A stretch of DNA of 64,000 nt, from NCBI GenBank assembly GCA_048594885.1, contig JBMDXB010000121.1, positions 1 to 64,000 on the forward strand. Direction: 5' to 3'. Shown piece by piece: positions 44,339 through 53,096 of the stretch. This DNA is from JBMDXB01 sp048594885. Its GTDB lineage: Bacteria; Acidobacteriota; Vicinamibacteria; Vicinamibacterales; 2-12-FULL-66-21. Numbering within the stretch: position 1 is the stretch's first letter; every line of letters starts with the position of its first letter. The position numbers and the translations under genes are program-made. Below the pieces are notes generated by a model. It ran no database searches and was not told where the DNA came from. It saw only the letters and a program-made list of their open reading frames with translations.

Positions 44339-45787
44339 GTGACTTCGCGCAAGCTCATTTTCGCTGCCGATGTCGCTACCGGGTTGTGCACGGCGGCGAC
44401 GATCGCGCTGGCGATCTTCGGCGCCTTCCGCGCATACCTCTTCGGCGTTCTCGTGTCGGTGCGATGGACGCACGCGCTGTTCGCGACGGTTGCTCTTGCC
44501 GCGGTGCGGCATGCGCTCGCGCCACGACCGACCGGGCTGGACGCCGCGCGGCGCGCGTTCGACTCTGTTCGGGCGCGGCCGGCGCTCGCTGACGCCGTAC
44601 TCGCGTTCACGCTGACACGGCCGACGGTCCTGCTTGCCGGTCTTCTCGCCGTCAGCGCGATCGGCGCTCCGCCATCAGCGGCGGGCAGCATCGGCCGCGA
44701 CCCGCTCGCGACACTGCCGGACCGCTTCGACGCCGGTTGGTACGCGGGCATTGCCGACGACGGCTACGAGTGGCAATACCGGTTCGATCGGCAGCAGAAC
44801 CTCGCGTTCTTTCCGGCGTACCCGCTGCTGATGCGCGCGGCAGGCGCGGCGATCGGCGCGAGCGATCGCACGCTCAATCGCGACACGCGACTGCTGCGCT
44901 ACCAGTGGGCGGGCCTCTTCATCTCGCTCGCGGCGTTCTTCTGGGCGGCCTGGTATCTGTCGCGCATCGCGCGTGACCTTCTCGGCGACGAGCGCGCGAC
45001 GACGGCGGTGCTGCTGCTGGCCGCGTATCCGTTCGCGATTTTCTACAGCGCCGCGTACACCGAATCGCTGTTCCTGCTGGCGGCAGTGGGCGCGTGGTAC
45101 CACTTTCGTCGCACCGAGTGGATGCGTGCCGCACTGTGGGGACTCGTCGCGGGATTATCGCGACCGAACGGGTTCATGCTGAGCGTTCCGCTGGGGCTGC
45201 TAGCGTTGGGTGTATCGGACGCCACGCCTTCGAGCGTAGTGCAGGCCTTCAGGCCTGCCCAACGGGCGGCGGGCAGCCCTGAAGGGCTGCACTACGATCG
45301 AAACACCGCCATCCAGCTTGCTGTTGCCGCGATGCCCGTCATCGGCATGCTCATGTTCACCGTCTACGTGTTCCAGCGGACAGATATCTGGTTCGCGTGG
45401 GCGCGGATGCACGGCGCGTGGGGACGCAGCTTCAGCGGCGTGACGCTGACGCCGGTCGGCAGCGCTGCGGGACTGCTGCAGCTCGCCATGGCGTACCCGT
45501 TTCAGGCGCTGAACACGATCGGCCTGAGCTTTGCTTTGGCGATGGCATGGCCGGTGTGGCGGAAACTCGGGGCCGCGTGGGCGGCATTCATCCTGGTGAA
45601 CATCCTGCCGCCGTTGCTTTCCGGTGGTGTGCTGTCGATGGGGCGCCTGACGTCGACGTTGTTTCCGATTTTCCTGGCGCTGGCGGCGATCGTGTCGCCG
45701 CGTACCGGCATCGCGGTCGCCGCCGGCTTCGGCGTCATCCAGGGGCTTGCGGCCGCACTGTTCTTCACGTGGCGCGAATTGTTTTAG
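44339..45787 (+). CDS. PIG-V-like mannosyltransferase (membrane)
   Basis: A 482-residue polytopic membrane protein. The block DRFDAGWYAGIADDGYEW with QNLAFFPAYPLLMRAAG and the later YTESLFLL are the conserved loops of the PIG-V / GT76-type polyprenyl-phosphate-mannose transferase family, in which the DxxWY/IADxGY region holds the catalytic acid. About ten hydrophobic helices are seen. An insertion at residues about 300-320 (VVQAFRPAQRAAGSPEGLHY) is encoded by a palindromic repeat. Start GTG 44339. It may glycosylate an envelope lipid or protein. Confidence 0.82.
   Translation: MTSRKLIFAADVATGLCTAATIALAIFGAFRAYLFGVLVSVRWTHALFATVALAAVRHALAPRPTGLDAARRAFDSVRARPALADAVLAFTLTRPTVLLAGLLAVSAIGAPPSAAGSIGRDPLATLPDRFDAGWYAGIADDGYEWQYRFDRQQNLAFFPAYPLLMRAAGAAIGASDRTLNRDTRLLRYQWAGLFISLAAFFWAAWYLSRIARDLLGDERATTAVLLLAAYPFAIFYSAAYTESLFLLAAVGAWYHFRRTEWMRAALWGLVAGLSRPNGFMLSVPLGLLALGVSDATPSSVVQAFRPAQRAAGSPEGLHYDRNTAIQLAVAAMPVIGMLMFTVYVFQRTDIWFAWARMHGAWGRSFSGVTLTPVGSAAGLLQLAMAYPFQALNTIGLSFALAMAWPVWRKLGAAWAAFILVNILPPLLSGGVLSMGRLTSTLFPIFLALAAIVSPRTGIAVAAGFGVIQGLAAALFFTWRELF
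45235..45296. repeat. Paired palindromic element inside the mannosyltransferase gene
   Basis: Left arm CGTAGTGCAGGCCTTCAGGC-CTGCC (45235-45259) and right arm GGCAGCCCTGAAGGGCTGCA-CTACG (45272-45296) are inverse complements with only two differences, separated by 12 nt. Each arm contains its own internal palindrome (GCAGGCCTTCAGGCCTGC), like a REP pair or BIME. It is translated in frame and adds about 20 residues to the protein. Confidence 0.92.
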
Positions 45788-45865
45788 AACCGGCCGCGGC
45801 CGTCGTGTCCAATCTCACGTCTGAAAGGGCAGCAGATCTGCGTGGCCTATAATCTGAACAGGTAC

Positions 45866-48469
45866 ATGCGTCGGTCCTGCACGCACCGCCGGCTCCCGGT
45901 GCCGATGCGGCCCCTGGTCGTCATCCTTCTTTATGTGTGCGTGGCGCTGACGCTGCCGCCGTCCCACGCGCGGCAGACGGCCACGGAATCGTTTCCCCGG
46001 TCTGCGTGGACGGCGATCGCGCACGGTCGCGCTTCCGAAGCTGAAGCGCTCGCGCGCGCGCAGCCTGCGGACGATCCCGATGCCGTTGCCGTCCTCGCCC
46101 ATCTGGCGATCCAGAAGGGCAAGAACGACGAAGCGCTCGCCATGCTCGAGCCGGCGGTGGCGCGCGCGCCGCTCGGCGACGCGGCGCTCGAGCTCGGCCT
46201 GCTGCTGCAGCGCCTCGGGCGATCGCAGGCCGCCGCGACCCATCTTACCCGGCTGTTCCGTCAGGCAACCGCGGGCGCCGGAGATCTCGAAGCGCTGATT
46301 CGCGGCGGCCGCGCGGCGCACGCGCTCGGGCGCGTACACGATGCGAACGCGCTGTTCCGATCCGCAGCCGCGTCGCGCACGCATCCGGCGCTCGAGACCG
46401 CGTATGGCGAACTGTTCCTCGACGTCTTCCAGCATGGCGATGCCGGCAAGGCGTTTCAGCAGGCGCTGAAGCTGGACCCCCGCTGGGCGCCGGCGTTGGC
46501 TGGCCTCGCGCGCACGCTGGCCGAGCAGGATCCGCCCGCCGCAGCGGCGACGGCGATGAAGGCGCTCGAGATCGATCCGAATCTGGCCTCCGCGCACCTG
46601 CTGCTGGCGCAGCTCGAGCTGGACAACACGCGCGAGGACGCGGCGCGCGAGCGCATCGGCAAGGTACTCGCGGAAAATGCCGTGCACCTCGACGCGCACG
46701 CGATGCTCGCGGCCATGGCCTATGCCAACGATGATCGCGCCGGGTTCGACGCGGGCGTCAAGAAGGTGCTGTCGATCAATCCCGCCTACAGCGAGGTCTA
46801 TCGGATGGCGTCGGACCTCACGGCGCGGCGCTACCGGTTCACCGAAGCGGTGGCGCTCGCGCGCGAAGCGGTCAAGCTCGATCCGGCGAACCACCGTGCG
46901 CATGCGTCGCTCGGCATGCACCTGTCGCGCACCGGCGACGAGGCGGACGCGCGCCAGGCGCTCTCGCGCGCGCACGACGCGTTCCCCCACGATCAGGTCA
47001 CGCTGAACCTGCTCAATCTCCTCGACTCGATCGACAAGTTCGAAGAGGTCAAGGACGGCGATCTGGTCGTGAAGCTGCATCCGGAGGAAGCGCCGGTCCT
47101 TCGCGAGTACGCGCTGCCGCTGGCGAAGGAAGCGCTCGCCACGCTCAGCAAACGATACGAGTTCACGCCGACGGGACCGATCCTCATCGAGGTCTTTCCG
47201 ATCCATGACCAGTTCGCCGTGCGCACGCTCGGTCTGCCCGGCATGATCGGCGCGCTCGGCGCCTGCTTCGGCCGCGTGGTCACGCTCGATTCGCCGAAGG
47301 CGCGCCCCCCTGGCTCCTTCTCGTGGCAGGCGACGCTCTGGCACGAACTGGCGCACGTCATCACGCTGCAGATGTCGAAGCAGCGTGTGCCGCGCTGGCT
47401 GACCGAGGGCATTTCGGTCTACGAGGAGACACTCGCGCGTCCGGAATGGGGACGCGACATGGAAGTGCCGTTTGCGGTGGCGCTCGAGCGCGGCGAGGCG
47501 CTGAAACTGCGCGATCTGAATGCCGGCTTCACGAGCCCGGAGACGATCGCGCTGGCGTATTACGAGGCCGCGCTGCTCGTCGAGCACATCATCAAGACAC
47601 GCGGCGAGCCGGCGCTTCGCGCGCTCGTGCGCTCGTACGGCGACGGTCTCGCCCCCGAAGCGGCGCTTTCGAAATCCCTTGGCGTGACGATCGACCAGCT
47701 CCAGGCGACCTTCGACAAGGCGCTCGACGAGCGGTTCGGATCGGTTCGTACCGCGCTTCGCGATTCGGTCAGGCCCCGCGGCCGCGGTCAGGCTGTCGTC
47801 GCCGCGATACCACGGCGCGAATCGTCGATCGACGAACTACGCGCGGCGGCTGCGGCGCAGCCGGGAAGCTACTCGGCGCAGTTGGCGTTGGGTCAGGCGC
47901 TCGCCGCAGCAAGCGATCGCGCCGCGTTCGACCCGCTCGAGAAGGCCGCGGCGCTGGTACCGATGGCGACTGGCGACGACAGTCCGCATGCCATCATGGC
48001 GCGGCTCGCCGAGCAGCTCGGCGACGAAGCGCGCGCCACGAAGGAATACCTGGCGCTGCTCGCGCACGACCACACCGCGCTCGAGCCGGCGCGCCGCCTG
48101 GCGACGCTCGCCACCAAGCTGAAAGACGATGCCGCGGCGTTGAAGGCCTACGACCGGGTCGTGGAGCTCGATCCGTTCGACGCGCAGGCGCACACCGGCT
48201 ACGGCCGGCTGCTGCTGAAGCGTGAGGAGGCGGCGAAGGCGGACTTGGCGAAGGCGGAGCGCGAGTTCAAGGCAGCGTTGGCCGCCGGCGCGCCGGACAA
48301 GGCGGAGGCACACTGCGATCTCGGTGAGGCGTATCTCAAGCTCGGACGCGCGGCGGATGCGAAGCGTGAAGCGCTCGCCGCGCTCGAAATCGCACCGATG
48401 TTCGAGCGCGCGCAGGAGCTGCTGCTGAAGTCCATCAAACCCGGCACGCAGAGCGGTGGCCAGCGATGA
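45866..48469 (+). CDS. Exported TPR protein with MA-clan metallopeptidase domain
   Basis: About 867 residues. A signal sequence (PLVVILLYVCVALTLPPSHARQ) is followed by TPR-like helical repeats (~40-380; for example AKAFQQALKLDPRWAPALAGLARTLAEQ). A gluzincin-like peptidase domain carries HELAHVITLQ (Zn ligands and catalytic Glu near residue 493) and the downstream Glu in RWLTEGISVYEE. Then comes a second TPR block (~620-860). This is the peptidase-MA architecture, and would be periplasmic. The start is uncertain: ATG 45866 or ATG 45905; GTG 45842 is less likely. First gene of the MoxR locus; its stop overlaps the DUF4159 gene (ATGA). Confidence 0.88.
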   Translation: MRRSCTHRRLPVPMRPLVVILLYVCVALTLPPSHARQTATESFPRSAWTAIAHGRASEAEALARAQPADDPDAVAVLAHLAIQKGKNDEALAMLEPAVARAPLGDAALELGLLLQRLGRSQAAATHLTRLFRQATAGAGDLEALIRGGRAAHALGRVHDANALFRSAAASRTHPALETAYGELFLDVFQHGDAGKAFQQALKLDPRWAPALAGLARTLAEQDPPAAAATAMKALEIDPNLASAHLLLAQLELDNTREDAARERIGKVLAENAVHLDAHAMLAAMAYANDDRAGFDAGVKKVLSINPAYSEVYRMASDLTARRYRFTEAVALAREAVKLDPANHRAHASLGMHLSRTGDEADARQALSRAHDAFPHDQVTLNLLNLLDSIDKFEEVKDGDLVVKLHPEEAPVLREYALPLAKEALATLSKRYEFTPTGPILIEVFPIHDQFAVRTLGLPGMIGALGACFGRVVTLDSPKARPPGSFSWQATLWHELAHVITLQMSKQRVPRWLTEGISVYEETLARPEWGRDMEVPFAVALERGEALKLRDLNAGFTSPETIALAYYEAALLVEHIIKTRGEPALRALVRSYGDGLAPEAALSKSLGVTIDQLQATFDKALDERFGSVRTALRDSVRPRGRGQAVVAAIPRRESSIDELRAAAAAQPGSYSAQLALGQALAAASDRAAFDPLEKAAALVPMATGDDSPHAIMARLAEQLGDEARATKEYLALLAHDHTALEPARRLATLATKLKDDAAALKAYDRVVELDPFDAQAHTGYGRLLLKREEAAKADLAKAEREFKAALAAGAPDKAEAHCDLGEAYLKLGRAADAKREALAALEIAPMFERAQELLLKSIKPGTQSGGQR

Positions 48470-49272
48470 ACACCCGTCCCCGTGTTGCCGCGCTCGCGCT
48501 CGCCGCGGCGGCGGCGCTCCTTCTGTGGGGCGCCACGTCGATGGTGCCGCGCGCCGACGCGCAGAACCCCCTCGAGCCTGATGCGCGCTTCGCCGGCCTG
48601 CAGTGGACGTTCGCGCGCATCAAATACGAGGCGTGGACGCTGCCGCGCGGCCCCTGGGTCAGCGTCGAAGACGAGCCGTGGTTCATCGACGCGCCGGCCG
48701 CGGAGCAGAACCTCTCCCGCCGTCTCAAGAGCGTCACCGCGATCGAAGTCAACGATCCCGTCGTCATCACCCTCGAGGACCCGAACCTCTGGTCCTATCC
48801 CTGGATCTACATCGTTGAACCCGGCAACCTCCGTCTCAAGGAGAGCGAGGTGCCGATCCTGCGCGAGTTCCTGCTGCGTGGCGGCACGCTCACCTTCGAC
48901 GATTTCCATGGCCCGATTGAGTTCGCGAACATGGAAAAGGAGATGAAGCGCGTCTTTCCGGACCGCAGGATCGTCGACCTGCCGCCGAGTCATCCGATCT
49001 TTCATTGCTTCTACGAGATCGACGCCTACCCGCAAACGCCCGGGCTGGGCTCGTTCTTGCAAGGGCGGACGTGGGAGAAGGGAGGCTACACGGCGCAATT
49101 GAAGGCGATCGCGGACGACACCGGGCGCGCCATGGTCCTGATCAACTGGAACACCGACATGGGCGACGGGTGGGAGTGGTCGAACGCCGCCGAATATCCG
49201 GGCTACGTGAAGTTCACGGCGCAGGCGTACCGGATGCAGATCAACGAAATCATCTATTCACTGACGCACTGA
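48466..49272 (+). CDS. Exported DUF4159 protein
   Basis: 268 residues with an N-terminal signal (VAALALAAAAALLLWGATSMVP). The body is DUF4159-like: FARIKYEAW near the start, the block SVTAIEVNDPVVITLEDPNLWSYPWIYIVEPGNLRLKESEVPILREFLLRGGTLTFDDFHG, RRIVDLPPSHPIFHCFYEID, and a final VLINWNTDMGDGWEW. The family has a Rossmann-like glutamine-amidotransferase-like fold without proven activity. DUF4159 is often found next to MoxR/DUF58 genes, as here. Start overlaps the stop of the TPR-peptidase gene; MoxR follows by 1 bp. Confidence 0.92.
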   Translation: MNTRPRVAALALAAAAALLLWGATSMVPRADAQNPLEPDARFAGLQWTFARIKYEAWTLPRGPWVSVEDEPWFIDAPAAEQNLSRRLKSVTAIEVNDPVVITLEDPNLWSYPWIYIVEPGNLRLKESEVPILREFLLRGGTLTFDDFHGPIEFANMEKEMKRVFPDRRIVDLPPSHPIFHCFYEIDAYPQTPGLGSFLQGRTWEKGGYTAQLKAIADDTGRAMVLINWNTDMGDGWEWSNAAEYPGYVKFTAQAYRMQINEIIYSLTH

Positions 49273-49273
49273 G

Positions 49274-50284
49274 ATGGACATGACGACGACGGCGGATGTT
49301 GCGGCGATGGCCGAGCGCATCGCGCTTGGACGCGAGCGGATTCTCGCGGAGATCCGCAAGGTCATCGTCGGTCAGGAGGAAGTGATCGATCAGGTGCTGA
49401 TGGCGCTGTTCACCGGCGGCCACTGCCTGATCACCGGCGTCCCCGGCCTCGCGAAGACCCTGCTCATCAAGACCGTGGCGCAGATCCTCGACCTGTCGTT
49501 CAAGCGCATTCAGTTCACGCCGGACCTGATGCCCGCCGACATCACCGGCACCGAGATTCTCGACGAAGCGGGCGGACATCGCTCGTTGCGGTTCGTCAAA
49601 GGGCCGATCTTCGCGCAGATCATCCTCGCCGACGAGATCAACCGCACGCCGCCGAAGACGCAGGCGGCGCTGCTCGAGGCGATGCAGGAATATCACGTCA
49701 CCGCCGCGGGCCGGACGTATCCGCTCGAGCGGCCGTTCTTCGTGCTCGCGACGCAGAACCCGATCGAGCTCGAAGGCACGTATCCGCTGCCCGAAGCGCA
49801 GCTCGATCGCTTCATGTTCAACATCGTCATGAGCTACCTCTCGGAGGACGAAGAGGTGCGGGTCGTGACGTCGACGACCGGCATCGAGCGGCAGGCGCCG
49901 ACGCGCGTCTTCACGGGCGCCGACATCCTCGAGATCGAACAGCTCGTGCGGCAGGTGGTCGTGGCTGAGGACGTCGCGCGCTACGCCGTGCGGCTGGTCG
50001 ACGCGTCGCGGCCGGGACGCCAGAGCAACCACCAGTTCGTGCGCGACTGGGTGAAGTGGGGCGCGGGCCTGCGCGCATCGCAATCGCTGATCCTCGCAGG
50101 CAAGGCGCGCGCGCTGCTGAACGGGCGGTACCACGTGTCGGTCGCCGACATCCAGGCGCTCGCGCATCCCGTCCTGCGGCACCGCATGATCCCGAACTTC
50201 TACGCGGAGTCGGAGCACATCTCGGCCGACAACCTGATCGATCGCCTGCTCGAGGCCGTGCCCACGCCGCGCAGCGGACTCTAA
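49274..50284 (+). CDS. MoxR-family AAA+ ATPase
   Basis: A 336-residue cytosolic MoxR ATPase, thought to act as a chaperone that helps mature VWA-domain or metal-containing proteins. Walker A is ITGVPGLAKTLL, Walker B IILADEINRTPPKTQAALLEAM, sensor 1 FVLATQNPIE, the arginine-finger region LPEAQLDRFMF, and sensor 2 near the C-terminus. Together with DUF58 and VWA proteins downstream it forms the core of a Bat-like locus. ATG 49274 is the plausible start. Confidence 0.96.
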   Translation: MDMTTTADVAAMAERIALGRERILAEIRKVIVGQEEVIDQVLMALFTGGHCLITGVPGLAKTLLIKTVAQILDLSFKRIQFTPDLMPADITGTEILDEAGGHRSLRFVKGPIFAQIILADEINRTPPKTQAALLEAMQEYHVTAAGRTYPLERPFFVLATQNPIELEGTYPLPEAQLDRFMFNIVMSYLSEDEEVRVVTSTTGIERQAPTRVFTGADILEIEQLVRQVVVAEDVARYAVRLVDASRPGRQSNHQFVRDWVKWGAGLRASQSLILAGKARALLNGRYHVSVADIQALAHPVLRHRMIPNFYAESEHISADNLIDRLLEAVPTPRSGL

Positions 50285-50286
50285 CC

Positions 50287-51198
50287 ATGCCGGCCGTCTC
50301 ACCCAGGCGCGACCTGCGGTTCATCGATCCCGCCATCATCGCGCGGCTGGGGACGATGGAATTGAAGGCGCGGACGGTGGTCGAGGGGTTTCTGTCGGGC
50401 CTGCACCGAAGTCCCTACAAAGGCTTCAGCGTCGAATTCGCCGAGTACCGCCAGTACCTGCCGGGCGACGATCTCTCGACGCTCGACTGGAAGGTCTACG
50501 CGCGCAGCGATCGCCACTACGTCAAGAAGTTCGAGGAGGAGACCAACGTCGAGTGCCACCTGCTGCTCGACGTGAGCGCGTCGATGGCGTATCGCGGCGG
50601 CGCCGCGATGAGCAAGCTGGAATACGGATCGGTGCTCGCCGCGTCGCTGGCGTTCCTCATGAACCGGCAGCGGGACGCGACGGGTCTGATCGCATTCGAC
50701 GAGCGCATCCTGTTCCGGCTGCCGGCGAGCGCGCGCCGGGGCCACCTGCACGCGCTGCTGCTGGCGCTCGAGAAACTGCAGCCAGGCACGCGCTCCGACG
50801 TGGCGCGGCCGCTGCACCAGCTCTCCGAGGCGCTGACCAAGCGCAGTCTCGTCGTGCTCATCTCGGATCTGCTCGACGAGCCCGAGGCTGCGATCAAGGG
50901 ACTGAAGCACCTGCGATTCCGCGGAACGGACGTCGTCGTGTTCCAGGTGCTCGACCCGACCGAGCTGACGTTCCCGTTCCGGAACGCGGCGCGGTTTCGC
51001 GACGTGGAGAGCGCGGATGAAATCACGACCGATCCCGCGAAGGTGCGCAAGGCATACCTGCGCGAGCTGGCGAAACTGACGCTGGAGTACGACCGCGCGC
51101 TGCGCGGGGCGGGCATCGATTACGTCCAGCTCGACACGTCGCAGCCGCTCGATTTCGCGCTCGTCGCGTACCTGTCGGCGCGCTCAAAACGAAAGTAA
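50287..51198 (+). CDS. DUF58 protein (VWA-like)
   Basis: A 303-residue soluble DUF58 protein. The conserved block is GLHRSPYKGFSVEFAEYRQYLPGDDLSTLDWKVYARSDRHYVKKFEEET. A degenerate VWA fold follows with the metal site LLLDVSASMAY (DxSxS) and later VVLISDLLDE. Homologues are substrates or partners of MoxR. Start ATG 50287 is 2 bp after the MoxR stop. The next gene begins 27 bp downstream. Confidence 0.95.
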   Translation: MPAVSPRRDLRFIDPAIIARLGTMELKARTVVEGFLSGLHRSPYKGFSVEFAEYRQYLPGDDLSTLDWKVYARSDRHYVKKFEEETNVECHLLLDVSASMAYRGGAAMSKLEYGSVLAASLAFLMNRQRDATGLIAFDERILFRLPASARRGHLHALLLALEKLQPGTRSDVARPLHQLSEALTKRSLVVLISDLLDEPEAAIKGLKHLRFRGTDVVVFQVLDPTELTFPFRNAARFRDVESADEITTDPAKVRKAYLRELAKLTLEYDRALRGAGIDYVQLDTSQPLDFALVAYLSARSKRK

Positions 51199-51225
51199 GG
51201 CGGACGTCGGATCCGCCAGACGAGC

Positions 51226-53061
51226 ATGAACTTCCTCTACCCGGCGTTCCTGATCGGCGCAGCACTCATCGCGATTCCCATCGTGCTGCACCTCCTGCGC
51301 CGCGACACCGCGCCGCCGATTCCGTTCACCGCCGTGCGGCTGCTGCGCAAGTCGCCGCTGGAGCGCTCGCGCCGCCGGCGGCTCCGCGACCTGATTCTGC
51401 TCGCGGCGCGGGTGACGGCCCTGCTGCTCCTCGCCGCCGCGTTCGCGCGGCCGTATTTCGCGAGCGGCTCGGGCGCGGGCTCTCTGCGCATCGTCGCGAT
51501 CGATCGGTCCTTCAGCATGGGGGCGCCGGGGCAGTTCGCGCAGGCCGTCGAACTGGCGCGGGCGGCCATCGACGAGGCCTCAGCGGGCGAGCGCGTGGCG
51601 CTCATCGCGTTCGACGATCGCGCCGACGTCGTCGCGGCGCCCGGCTCCGCGTCCGACGCGCGCGCGGCGCTCGGCGAGCTGAAGCCCGGCTTTGGCGGGA
51701 CAAAGTATGGCGCCGTGCTCGTGAAGGCCAACGAGCTCGCCGACGGAGCCAATGGCCGACTCGTGCTCGTCACCGATCTGCAGCGCACCGGTTGGGAAGA
51801 GCAGGCCAAAGGTGTGCTCGCGCCCGGCTTCGACCTCGATGTGCGTGACGTTGGCGCCGTCGCGTCGAACCTGACGATCGTCGCGGCGCGCGCAGAGCCG
51901 GACCGGATGATGGCCGCGGTCCGCAACGCCGGTTCCGAGGCGCGTGCCGGCGAAGTGCGTGTCGTCCGCGACGGCAAGGTCGCAGCCGCGGCTCGCTTCT
52001 CGGCCGGGCCCGACGCCGTCGTCGACGTGCCGCTCCCCATCCGGGTGCCGGCGAACGGATCCGTGTCGCTGACGCTGGAGGACGCGGCGGGATTCGAGGC
52101 GGACAACACGCGCTACCTGCTGCTCGATCCGGTGCCACCGCCCGCCGTGCTGATCGTGAGCGGCGGAGAAGGCCGATCCGGGTTCTACCTGGCGCGTGCG
52201 CTCGAGGCGGCAGCAGAGGATGCGGACGTCATCGAGCCGCGCATCGTGACCGGCGCACAGCTTGGTGGCATCGCGCCGACCGATCTCGCACGACACCGCG
52301 CCATCGTGTTGCTCTCGACGCGCGGGATCGATCGCAAGGCGCGCGGCCCGATCGGCGAGTTCGTGCGAGCGGGAGGCGGTGTGCTGGTTGCCGCGTCGCC
52401 CAACGTCGATCCGTCCGTCCTCTCGATGATGCTCGACTGGCAGCCGGCGCTCGGCGCCGCGGAGCAGCCGGCGAACGTGTCGCTGTCGGCGACCGACCTG
52501 CGTCACCCGATCTTCAGGCCGTTCGGCGCGCTAGCCGCGAATCTCGGCCAGGTGCGGTTCGAGCGCGCCTGGCGGCTCAGGGCGGACGGCTGGCAGGTCG
52601 CGGCGCGGTTCACCGACGGCTCGCCGGCGCTGCTCGAGCGTCCGGAGGAGCGGGGGCGGGTCGTACTGTTCGCGTCGGACATCGACCGGCGCTGGAACGA
52701 TTTCCCGCTACACCCGTCGTTCGTGCCGTTTGTCGTCGAGACCTTGCGCTACATCGGCGGCGCCCGTGACGAACCGCGTGACTACGTCGTCGCGCGCGCT
52801 CCTGAATCCGTTCCCGCCCATCCCGGCGTGCATCGACTGGCGCACCGCGTCGTAACGGTCAACGTCGATCCGCGCGAGGGCGCGGTGGCGCGCCTGACGA
52901 TGGACGAGTTCCGAGAGATGGTGGAGGAGCGGGCGGCGCCCTCCGCGGGAGCTCGGGATCTCGCGGCGCAACAGACGGAGTCACGTCAGAACTACTGGCG
53001 TTACGCACTGATGCTGATGCTCGCGGTGCTCGTCGTGGAGTCGGTGGTGGGGAAGGCGTGA
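51226..53061 (+). CDS. BatA-like membrane protein with VWA domain
   Basis: 611 residues. The N-terminus (FLYPAFLIGAALIAIPIVLHLLRR) is the BatA-type helix, followed by a second helix (LILLAARVTALLLLAAAFARP). The VWA domain then has the MIDAS start IVAIDRSFSM (DRSxS) and LVLVTDLQRTGWEE. A long beta-rich part follows (~200-450), and a second Rossmann-like region (GRSGFYLARALEAAAEDADVIEP). One C-terminal helix (YALMLMLAVLVVESVV) fits a membrane anchor. A GGGTAAA-type repeat occupies the gap to the next gene. Confidence 0.9.
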   Translation: MNFLYPAFLIGAALIAIPIVLHLLRRDTAPPIPFTAVRLLRKSPLERSRRRRLRDLILLAARVTALLLLAAAFARPYFASGSGAGSLRIVAIDRSFSMGAPGQFAQAVELARAAIDEASAGERVALIAFDDRADVVAAPGSASDARAALGELKPGFGGTKYGAVLVKANELADGANGRLVLVTDLQRTGWEEQAKGVLAPGFDLDVRDVGAVASNLTIVAARAEPDRMMAAVRNAGSEARAGEVRVVRDGKVAAAARFSAGPDAVVDVPLPIRVPANGSVSLTLEDAAGFEADNTRYLLLDPVPPPAVLIVSGGEGRSGFYLARALEAAAEDADVIEPRIVTGAQLGGIAPTDLARHRAIVLLSTRGIDRKARGPIGEFVRAGGGVLVAASPNVDPSVLSMMLDWQPALGAAEQPANVSLSATDLRHPIFRPFGALAANLGQVRFERAWRLRADGWQVAARFTDGSPALLERPEERGRVVLFASDIDRRWNDFPLHPSFVPFVVETLRYIGGARDEPRDYVVARAPESVPAHPGVHRLAHRVVTVNVDPREGAVARLTMDEFREMVEERAAPSAGARDLAAQQTESRQNYWRYALMLMLAVLVVESVVGKA

Positions 53062-53062
53062 A

Positions 53063-53096
53063 GGGGTAAGGGGTAAAGGGTAAAGGGTAAAGGGTA
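53063..53096. repeat. Heptamer array, GGGTAAA type, acting as leader of the DUF4175 gene
   Basis: GGGTAAG, GGGTAAA, GGGTAAA and GGGTAA run into the ATG at 53097. It fills the whole gap between the BatA-like stop and the DUF4175 start, and AAAGGG lies 3-8 bp from the ATG, where a Shine-Dalgarno sequence would be. Same family as 33440-33536. Confidence 0.85.

Noticed and set aside
45842..45866. TATAAT at 45848 as the promoter of the MoxR locus
   Set aside because: No recognisable -35 lies 16-18 bp upstream.
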